Assembly (NCBI GenBank): GCA_025449775.1
Contig: JANWIS010000167.1
Location: forward strand, 1-6,167
Length of the DNA stretch: 6,167 nucleotides
Direction of reading: 5' to 3'
DNA from: Ignavibacteriaceae bacterium
Lineage (GTDB): Bacteria > Bacteroidota > Ignavibacteria > Ignavibacteriales > Ignavibacteriaceae
The position numbers and the translations under genes were made by a program. Position 1 is the stretch's first letter, and the number at the start of each line of letters is the position of its first letter. Positions 1 to 5,296 of this stretch are shown here, one piece after another. A model generated the notes under the pieces. That model was not told the origin of the DNA, searched no databases, and was given only the letters and a program-made list of their open reading frames with translations.

Positions 1-791
1 TAACGCATCGCCTCTTTAATTCCGGCACCGAGAAATCCTCCAATCGCTGCCTGACCTGTGAAAGCACTATTAATAATTAATGAAACAGTACCAGGAATTC
101 CTTCTAAATTCATGAAGAGAATTATTGAACATCCGATCACATAAGTAATTGCCATAAACGGAACTAATTGTTCACACACTCTTGCAATCGATTTAATCCC
201 GCCAATAATTACAATAGCAGTTAACACAGTTAGTACAATTCCTGTAACCCACATCGGTATCTGAAAAGATTCCTGAACCAAAAGAGAAATTGAATTTGCC
301 TGCACCATATTCCCGATTCCAAAAGCTGTAACAGAAGTGAAAGCTGCAAATAAAACAGCAAGCCATTTATTATTTAAACCTCGTTCGAGAACATACATTG
401 GTCCGCCGGCCATTGTACCGTCCGGCAATTGAACACGGTACTTTACTGAAAGCAAAGCTTCACTGTACTTTGTTGCAATTCCGAAAACACCTGTAAGCCA
501 CATCCACAAAACAGCTCCTGGACCACCGGCTGAAACAGCAGTTGCAACACCGACAATATTTCCCGTTCCTATAGTTGCTGCAAGTGCAGTAGTTAACGCA
601 CCAAACTGACTTATATCTCCCTTACCTTCTTTATCTCTGCGGAAAGAAATTTTAATTGCTTTGCCGAGAAATCTCTGGATAAATCTTAAACGGATAGTTA
701 AATAAATGTGAGTGCCGAAAAGAAGAATAATAATTGGATAACCCCACATCAGATTGCTAATTTGTGTGAGAATATTTTCTAATGCTTCCAT
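1..791 (-). CDS. Sodium:alanine/glycine symporter (AGCS family), N-terminal part
   Basis: This is the first 263 codons of an inner-membrane carrier that takes up a small neutral amino acid (alanine or glycine in characterised relatives) together with sodium; the 3' part lies beyond base 1. I translated it from the ATG at 789-791, and the frame is open to the window edge. Seen: a hydrophobic first segment (about residues 17-35), the stretch TTALAATIGTGNIVGVATA (67-85), the AGCS hallmark GGPGAVLWMW (89-98), CEQLVPFMAITYVIG (206-220) and TGQAAIGGFLGAGIKEAMR (245-263), all in the usual family order. Members are typically about 450-550 residues, so roughly half is present. A purine-rich GAGAGA just before the ATG is a plausible ribosome binding site. 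The gene follows the TfoX-like gene on the same strand after a 132-bp gap containing a hairpin. The exact substrate cannot be told from this half. Confidence 0.95.
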   Translation of the reverse strand, partial: MEALENILTQISNLMWGYPIIILLFGTHIYLTIRLRFIQRFLGKAIKISFRRDKEGKGDISQFGALTTALAATIGTGNIVGVATAVSAGGPGAVLWMWLTGVFGIATKYSEALLSVKYRVQLPDGTMAGGPMYVLERGLNNKWLAVLFAAFTSVTAFGIGNMVQANSISLLVQESFQIPMWVTGIVLTVLTAIVIIGGIKSIARVCEQLVPFMAITYVIGCSIILFMNLEGIPGTVSLIINSAFTGQAAIGGFLGAGIKEAMR

Positions 792-875
792 AAATCTCTC
801 TTTTGTTTTGAAAAGAATAAAGCAGACCGATTCAAATTAGTAAAATTTTGTTTGATGGGAAAAGTTTTTATTTTG

Positions 876-913
876 AAAAGAAGGCCCGTCCCGACTTTGT
901 CGGGATTGACGGG
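876..913 (-). terminator. GC-rich hairpin, possible terminator of the TfoX-like gene
   Basis: CCCGTC (885-890) pairs with GACGGG (908-913), and CCGAC (891-895) pairs with GTCGG (899-903) around a TTT loop; four bases (904-907) bulge out. An alternative pairing is TCCCGAC (889-895) with GTCGGGA (899-905). Read on the minus strand it lies 10 bases past the TfoX-like stop codon and is followed by CCTTCTTTTC, so it could act as an intrinsic terminator, though the T tract is broken by C. Its nested palindromic form also fits a dispersed repeat that happens to sit here. Confidence 0.5.
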
Positions 914-923
914 AAGGAAAATT

Positions 924-1268
924 TTATTTCTTTTTTCCTCTTGAGCTTTTTGCTTTCTTATTGAATTCAAGCGCAAGATTAATCCAGTATTCAAGATCAC
1001 TTTTTGTTCTCGTTCCTTCAGCACTAACAAAAATAAATCCTTTCATCGGTCTTCCCGTAAAATCCATTTCACGGCAGCCCTTTTTCTCAAGAACTGATTC
1101 ATAAATATCCGGATCAATGCGAGCCATAAGGTCATCGCCAAGAATTCCAACACACATTTTTTTATTGACCATAAAAGTCAGTCCGCCCATCATCTTCTTT
1201 TCCTCAACTTTCCGTTGGGCTGAAAGAAGTTCTCTTACTCTGTCTGCAAGTTTATCGTTGTATGCCAT
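924..1268 (-). CDS. TfoX N-terminal-domain family protein
   Basis: A 114-residue cytoplasmic protein matching the stand-alone TfoX/Sxy N-terminal domain family. Seen: an N-terminal helix (about 1-20), then VEEKKMMGGLTFMVNKKMCVG (about 21-41), DDLMARIDPDIYESVL (45-60) and REMDFTGRPMKGFIFV (66-81), the order typical of this fold, and a very basic tail ending KKAKSSRGKKK. The family is named after the competence regulator Sxy/TfoX, but the C-terminal TfoX domain is absent here, and the role of short stand-alone members is not established; a competence role should not be assumed. The ATG at 1266-1268 is preceded by an AT-rich stretch with no Shine-Dalgarno sequence. The gene lies 70 bp downstream of the GH85 gene on the same strand; no convincing terminator or promoter is visible between them. 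Confidence 0.87.
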   Translation of the reverse strand: MAYNDKLADRVRELLSAQRKVEEKKMMGGLTFMVNKKMCVGILGDDLMARIDPDIYESVLEKKGCREMDFTGRPMKGFIFVSAEGTRTKSDLEYWINLALEFNKKAKSSRGKKK

Positions 1269-1338
1269 ATATTAAAAATAAAATATTTTTGTTATGAAAG
1301 AAAAATATGTCCTGCATTGTCATTCCGGAATCCACAGA

Positions 1339-4300
1339 TTATTTTAGAAGAATCATCTTCTTAGTTTTAGCGAAGTTCCCGGAAGTCAATTTGTAAAAAT
1401 AAATTCCGCTTGACAAGCTGTAAGCATCTCCGCCGGAGACGGATCCGCCTATGGCGGAAAACTCAACTTCATAAACACCGGCAGATTTTTCTTCGTCGAC
1501 AAGTGTTGCAATTTCATTCCCAAGAATATCATAGAGTTTAATTTTCACAAAAGAATTATGCGGGACAGAATAATTTATTTTCGTGGAAGGATTAAACGGG
1601 TTGGGATAATTTTGCGAAAGGCTGAACTTGTCCGGAATAAAATCGTTCCCGTCCTCAGCTTCAAGATTTACAATTAATATATTTGCCTCAGTCCATTGTG
1701 GATCGTTGACATCGGCATTAACTGTTGAACCGAGCGTTGCAATGTTTGAATAGAAAGATAGATCTTCAGCTGTTTGCCCGATGCCTTCATCCAATCTCCA
1801 GTAACCGGCTAGTCCGCTGTCAGGAGTTGAATAATATTCTGAAGTAAGAATTGTATTCATTGTGCTTTGAATTTGTGATTGAGTTCGTGAAACATTCCAG
1901 ATTCTAACTTCATCAATCTTTCCGTTAAACACTCTTCCCGGGAAACCAGGTGATTCACCAACAAGCAGATTACTATTTACGGCGTTTCCGATTGTAAATA
2001 CCATGTTTGATTGAACGGCTAATTCACCATCAATAAAAATTTTCATTGAAGTTCCATCATATGTTGCTGCAACATGATGCCAGCTGTTCAGTTGAACAGA
2101 ATTGACCGGAGTGCTGATCTCATGCCAGCTTCCATTCCCAATGTTAAAATTAATTATTCCATTACCTCCACATCGTATCATATATCCTGAACTATTTGAA
2201 CCCTGGTCTTTTACAATCACGCTTCCGGCAAACGGCTGACTTTTAAATTCATTCACGTTTATCCACGTCTCGAGAGTGATTTTATTTCCAATAATTTGTA
2301 ATGAACTACCGTTTCCGCAATCAAGACGATCATCTGTTCCGTCGAATTGAAGTGCGTATCCGTTCGTATCCGCAATTGAATTTCCGGTTGTAAAACTCCA
2401 GACCGCTCCTTCTGTTGTGTAATATTTATTTTTACAATCAATCCGCCAGTAATAAGTTGTATTTGAAGTGAGTATTTCTGTCTGAAAAGAATTTGATGTT
2501 GAGTTTGTCAAAAATGAAGGTGGGTTTGTTGTTCCAAGATAAATATCATTTGATGTCGTTCCGTTTCCCGGTGTCCAGCCAAGCGAAGGGTTTCGAACTA
2601 ACAAAGTATCTCCATTTTCCGGGGAAGGATTTGAAGCTATTCCGGGAGGTGAAAACCATTCGAAAGAAGTTTCTGCAAATGAAGATTCACCAAATTCATT
2701 TCCGATAGTCTGAATTAAAATTGAAACTGCACTGTCGCCTTGCTCGTATTTTACAAACGGAACAAAGTAAGCATTGTTTGCTGTTCCACCGAGATATGTA
2801 ATAGAATTGTCCTGATTTCTTCTAAAGACATTATAGTAATATGATTCACTTGTTGAATGATCCCATCTTAATCTTAATGTTACAAATCCGGGCTCATCAA
2901 CTTTATTTTCTACAAAAAGATTTGTTGGTGGATTTGGAATATCTATAGTCCCATTGTAAATACTCAATCTTCCAACCTTAATTTCATACCCGTTTCCAAA
3001 TCCACCGGTGAAGGAGAGAGCAATCATGGAAATTTTTTGTCCGCTGTAAGCATTAAGATCTATTGTTTTCAAATTCCAGTCTGATGATGTTGTGTTTCCA
3101 ACATCGAAATAGATAAATGTTGCCGGATCATTTTCAAAGGCAAATCCGATTTGCATATATGTTACGCCAACATCACCGGTTTTAAAAGCGATATCAACCT
3201 TTGTATCTGAAGAGATGAGACAGCTTGCACTATATAATTTTATCAGATTATCACTTGTAAGATCGCCGGAAATTTTCAGACAGCTTCCTCCGTAGTATGC
3301 ATCAGTGAAATCAAATGCCGGAGTTAATTTTGTCCCGGTGCTCTGAACTATCCATCGCCATGATGGAAGAACATCCTGAAGAGATAAATTATTCCATCCG
3401 GCTGATGACAAATCTGGATAAGATAATTTTTCTCCGTTGATGTAAAAATCATTTCCCTGTCCCGTGCAGAAATTTGTAACGAAAGGAATTTCTGTGATTG
3501 GTGAGAAATCCGGGATGAAGTTCGCGATTCCTTTCCAGCTGTTTGCTGTTGTTGTATTGCTGGGATCGTGATTCCATCCAACCCAGAAAATGCTTGAACG
3601 ATTGTAATAATCTGCAAGACTGGCGGATGAATTGTAACACCAATCAGGTCTGTAAATTCCGAGTGAAGTAACGTGCGGAAGACCTGCCGGAAAAAGTGCA
3701 GACCAGTTAATGCCTGAGTTATATCCATTTGCCTCTACATCGATCCCGGAATACAAATCGTATTCGCTTCTGTTCAAACTCTGTGCAAGTGTTCTGGAAT
3801 TAATTAATCCTCCGGCACTCCAAAAGAAATTTAAAAACATAGTTTCTGAAACAAGCGTATCTGCCCATTGGAAATACCAATCGTTAAGAGAGTTCAATTG
3901 ATTCTGCCAGGAGACATTTCCATTTTCAGTCATTGCATCGTACCATTCAATTTCAAGATCGGAATTTTCCTGGAAATAGATCATAAAGTCTCTCATATTA
4001 ATTGCGGTCTGAGAATTTCCTCCTGCAGTTTCCTGGTTTATGAACCAGCCATCGAAACCATAATACTCAGCCACTTCAATTAATTTATCTGCGACGGGAA
4101 AAGTACTTCCATTCTTCTGAAGAAAATCATTTACCCACTGGAACTGTCCGCCGTAAACAACCGGCGGAAAGAAAACATTTCCTAAAATTTTTACTCCGTT
4201 CCTGTGGGCAGCATCGATCAGAGTTGAATTCGGTGCAAGAATTAATCCTTCGCCTGCAGAACCACCCCAGAAAACAAGACGGTCAACATATTGCCAGTAG

Positions 4301-4674
4301 CTGAAAGAATAGTAATTAATATTTAAAGAGCCTTGTGAAGGATTATCGCTTGTTGGTGCAAATGCTGATAATGGATTTACTTTTGCTTCGTTAAATCTTG
4401 CATTGGGATTTATAACTGTAACAGTATCAACAAATTTATTTTTTAACGAAACTCCAGAACGGTTGTACGGTGCATCGGGATCTGTTGACGGAGACCAGCT
4501 TAAAATTTCAAGCGGGAACCAGTAAGAAGCAAAGGGCTGATCGGATGAATACAAAGTTGTTTTGCCGTTTGCATTAAAACCGGAGTGCCCGGTTTGTGCG
4601 TTAAGATGATAAGTAAATAATCCTGCTGATAATGCAGCTATAAAAAGTATTTTAATTTTATTTAAACAACACAT
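1339..4674 (-). CDS. Secreted GH85 endo-beta-N-acetylglucosaminidase with T9SS C-terminal domain
   Basis: A 1111-residue secreted enzyme expected to cut between the two core GlcNAc residues of N-linked glycans, freeing the glycan from the protein. Domains in order: signal peptide (KIK then a hydrophobic core, likely cleaved after NA at 25-26, leaving Q27); GH85 TIM barrel (about 45-395) with YGFDGWFINQET (205-216), where N213 and E215 match the Asn/Glu pair known in the family to orient the 2-acetamido group and act as acid/base; a GH85-associated beta-sandwich (about 397-575, including WNNLSLQDVLPSWRW); two fibronectin-III-like modules (about 582-674 and 676-764); a LamG/concanavalin-like module (about 771-960, ending in KIDEVRIWNVSR); and a T9SS sorting domain (1023-1111, YPNPFNPSTKI to KKMILLK). 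The two catalytic residues are intact, so activity is likely. Residues 1073-1082 come from a palindromic DNA repeat in the sorting domain. No glycan-uptake genes are adjacent. AGGAAG lies very close to the ATG. Confidence 0.95.
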   Translation of the reverse strand: MCCLNKIKILFIAALSAGLFTYHLNAQTGHSGFNANGKTTLYSSDQPFASYWFPLEILSWSPSTDPDAPYNRSGVSLKNKFVDTVTVINPNARFNEAKVNPLSAFAPTSDNPSQGSLNINYYSFSYWQYVDRLVFWGGSAGEGLILAPNSTLIDAAHRNGVKILGNVFFPPVVYGGQFQWVNDFLQKNGSTFPVADKLIEVAEYYGFDGWFINQETAGGNSQTAINMRDFMIYFQENSDLEIEWYDAMTENGNVSWQNQLNSLNDWYFQWADTLVSETMFLNFFWSAGGLINSRTLAQSLNRSEYDLYSGIDVEANGYNSGINWSALFPAGLPHVTSLGIYRPDWCYNSSASLADYYNRSSIFWVGWNHDPSNTTTANSWKGIANFIPDFSPITEIPFVTNFCTGQGNDFYINGEKLSYPDLSSAGWNNLSLQDVLPSWRWIVQSTGTKLTPAFDFTDAYYGGSCLKISGDLTSDNLIKLYSASCLISSDTKVDIAFKTGDVGVTYMQIGFAFENDPATFIYFDVGNTTSSDWNLKTIDLNAYSGQKISMIALSFTGGFGNGYEIKVGRLSIYNGTIDIPNPPTNLFVENKVDEPGFVTLRLRWDHSTSESYYYNVFRRNQDNSITYLGGTANNAYFVPFVKYEQGDSAVSILIQTIGNEFGESSFAETSFEWFSPPGIASNPSPENGDTLLVRNPSLGWTPGNGTTSNDIYLGTTNPPSFLTNSTSNSFQTEILTSNTTYYWRIDCKNKYYTTEGAVWSFTTGNSIADTNGYALQFDGTDDRLDCGNGSSLQIIGNKITLETWINVNEFKSQPFAGSVIVKDQGSNSSGYMIRCGGNGIINFNIGNGSWHEISTPVNSVQLNSWHHVAATYDGTSMKIFIDGELAVQSNMVFTIGNAVNSNLLVGESPGFPGRVFNGKIDEVRIWNVSRTQSQIQSTMNTILTSEYYSTPDSGLAGYWRLDEGIGQTAEDLSFYSNIATLGSTVNADVNDPQWTEANILIVNLEAEDGNDFIPDKFSLSQNYPNPFNPSTKINYSVPHNSFVKIKLYDILGNEIATLVDEEKSAGVYEVEFSAIGGSVSGGDAYSLSSGIYFYKLTSGNFAKTKKMILLK
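1429..1458 (-). repeat. Tandem pair of 15-bp palindromic units inside the T9SS domain
   Basis: On the minus strand the DNA reads TCCGCCATAGGCGGA (1458-1444) followed directly by TCCGTCTCCGGCGGA (1443-1429). The units agree at 11 of 15 positions, and each is an inverted repeat around a 3-base centre: perfect 6-bp arms in the first, one G-T wobble in the second. They are in frame and encode SAIGG then SVSGG (residues 1073-1082), between VYEVEF and LSSGIYFYKL of the sorting domain. As I recall the family, that loop is usually only a few residues long. Confidence 0.8.
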
Positions 4675-4687
4675 ACTTCCTAATTCA

Positions 4688-4758
4688 ATCTCTTAATTAC
4701 TCTTGAGAAAATAATAATATTTCCTATGACTTCTATAAAACAATCACCATCTCTTAAT
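4688..4758. repeat. 10-bp direct repeat ATCTCTTAAT upstream of the GH85 gene
   Basis: ATCTCTTAAT occurs at 4688-4697 and again at 4749-4758, 61 bp apart start to start; counting flanks, 11 of 12 bases match. On the minus strand it reads ATTAAGAGAT, upstream of the GH85 ATG at 4674, and the nearer copy lies about 13 bp from it. It could be a pair of regulator binding sites in this divergent intergenic region. In AT-rich DNA a chance match is also possible. Confidence 0.35.
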
Positions 4759-4780
4759 AATATCAGGCTAAAAGTTTGAT

Positions 4781-4799
4781 TAGCATAACTGCTTTGCTA
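4781..4799. other. Small imperfect hairpin in the divergent intergenic region
   Basis: TAGCA (4781-4785) and TGCTA (4795-4799) form a 5-bp inverted repeat around a 9-base centre. It lies roughly midway between the divergent starts of the GH85 gene and the DUF4234 gene. It may be a weak operator-like dyad; there is no further support. I see no convincing consensus promoter in 4675-4878 on either strand. Confidence 0.25.
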
Positions 4800-4826
4800 T
4801 TTTAATTTGACGTGTGTACGATTTTT

Positions 4827-4850
4827 TGCAGGAAGCGCCTGCACTTTTTA
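4827..4850 (+). promoter_or_regulatory. Leader hairpin followed by a T-rich run, upstream of the DUF4234 gene
   Basis: TGCAGG (4827-4832) pairs perfectly with CCTGCA (4838-4843) around the loop AAGCG, and is followed by CTTTTTA. It is also preceded by a T run (4822-4827). The shape is that of a small intrinsic terminator or attenuator located 28 bp upstream of the start codon and 14 bp before the AGGAGG. It could end a transcript coming from upstream or attenuate this gene if the promoter lies further left. The stem is short, so the call is tentative. Confidence 0.35.
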
Positions 4851-4864
4851 TTTATCATCACAAC

Positions 4865-4870
4865 AGGAGG
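4865..4870 (+). promoter_or_regulatory. Strong Shine-Dalgarno site AGGAGG
   Basis: AGGAGG ends 8 bases before the ATG at 4879. It decides the start of the DUF4234 gene: the longer open frame back to the TTG at 4807 would place this site inside coding sequence and add a segment unlike the family. Such a strong site contrasts with the weak or absent sites of the neighbouring genes. Confidence 0.85.
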
Positions 4871-4878
4871 CAACTAAT

Positions 4879-5205
4879 ATGATCAAGAAAAGAAACATGC
4901 TCGCACAGATTGGATTAGTGATTATCACATTTGGCATTTATGCAGTTTACTGGTTCTATAAAATTTCAGTGGAGATGAAAGCAGTCGGTAATGATGCAGA
5001 CGCATCACCGGGGTTGTGGACAGTTTTACTTTTTATTCCCATTGCAAATATCTGGGCAGACTATAAGTTTTCTGAACTGTTCGAAAAAGTTTCTTCCGAT
5101 CATTTTAACAAGTGGCTGCTTTTTGTTTTGTGGCTTGTCTTTTCACCGGCAGTATGGTTTATAGTTCAAAGTGAAATGAATAAAAAAGCAGACCAGAAGC
5201 TTTAA
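4879..5205 (+). CDS. Small DUF4234-type membrane protein
   Basis: A 108-residue predicted inner-membrane protein of unknown function. Seen: a short basic N-terminus (MIKKRN), a first membrane segment at about 8-27 containing the GIYAVYWFYK signature (19-28), then DASPGLW and a second segment (about 46-60), the cytosolic-looking stretch DYKFSELFEK (61-70), and a third segment (about 78-97) ending in QSEMNK (97-102). This order (basic start, G-I-Y-x-x-Y-W, SPGL, QSExN) is what I know of the DUF4234 family, and the length is normal for a single copy. The start is set by the AGGAGG 8 bases upstream. It is transcribed away from the GH85 gene and ends at a bidirectional terminator, so it is probably monocistronic. 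Nothing nearby indicates its role. Confidence 0.83.
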   Translation: MIKKRNMLAQIGLVIITFGIYAVYWFYKISVEMKAVGNDADASPGLWTVLLFIPIANIWADYKFSELFEKVSSDHFNKWLLFVLWLVFSPAVWFIVQSEMNKKADQKL

Positions 5206-5239
5206 GAAAGTTTAATAGGTTAATAATACTTTGATAGAA

Positions 5240-5265
5240 AAAGCCTTCCACAAACGGAAGGCTTT
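5240..5265. terminator. Bidirectional intrinsic terminator between convergent genes
   Basis: AAAGCCTTCC (5240-5249) pairs perfectly with GGAAGGCTTT (5256-5265) around the loop ACAAAC. On the plus strand it is followed by ATTAT after the TTT, serving the DUF4234 gene that stops at 5205. On the minus strand it runs into TTTTTCTATC, serving the beta-helix gene that stops at 5297. The 10-bp stem with A/T tracts on both sides is a textbook two-way terminator. Confidence 0.92.
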
Positions 5266-5296
5266 ATTATGAAAAATATATTTGTCCACCGAAGGT

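Noticed and set aside
415..441. Inverted repeat GTACCG ... CGGTAC in the symporter gene.
   Set aside because: It falls in YRVQLPDGTMAGGP, a normal segment of this family; the 15-base spacing and short arms are compatible with chance.
779..1030. An 83-codon open frame on the minus strand across the gap between the TfoX-like and symporter genes.
   Set aside because: It overlaps the ends of both well-supported genes and runs through the hairpin at 885-913; it has no recognisable protein features.
1322..1331. Perfect 10-bp palindrome ATTCCGGAAT after the GH85 stop codon, possibly a remnant of a TCATTCCGG-type dispersed repeat or a terminator.
   Set aside because: It has no loop to form a stable hairpin and no adjacent T run, and is too short to assign to a repeat family.
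2493..4083. Several open frames of 60-130 codons on either strand within the GH85 gene (for example 2493-2708 and 3868-4083 plus, 3348-3728 minus).
   Set aside because: All overlap a continuous 1111-codon gene with recognisable domains throughout; their translations show no family features.
4147..4168. 7-bp inverted repeat TCCGCCG ... CGGCGGA with an 8-base loop inside the GH85 gene.
   Set aside because: It encodes PPVVYGG, which I know as a conserved part of the GH85 barrel (FFPP..YGG), so it is explained by protein conservation rather than by an inserted element.
4775..4809. Possible Bacteroidota-type promoter on the plus strand: TTTG (4775-4778) and TAATTTG (4803-4809).
   Set aside because: The spacing (24 bp) is longer than the usual 19-21 and the second box lacks one base of TAnnTTTG; not strong enough to annotate.
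4807..4878. Upstream extension of the DUF4234 gene by 24 codons from a TTG at 4807.
   Set aside because: The extension covers the AGGAGG and a leader hairpin and encodes a segment unlike the family; the ATG at 4879 has ideal spacing to the ribosome binding site.
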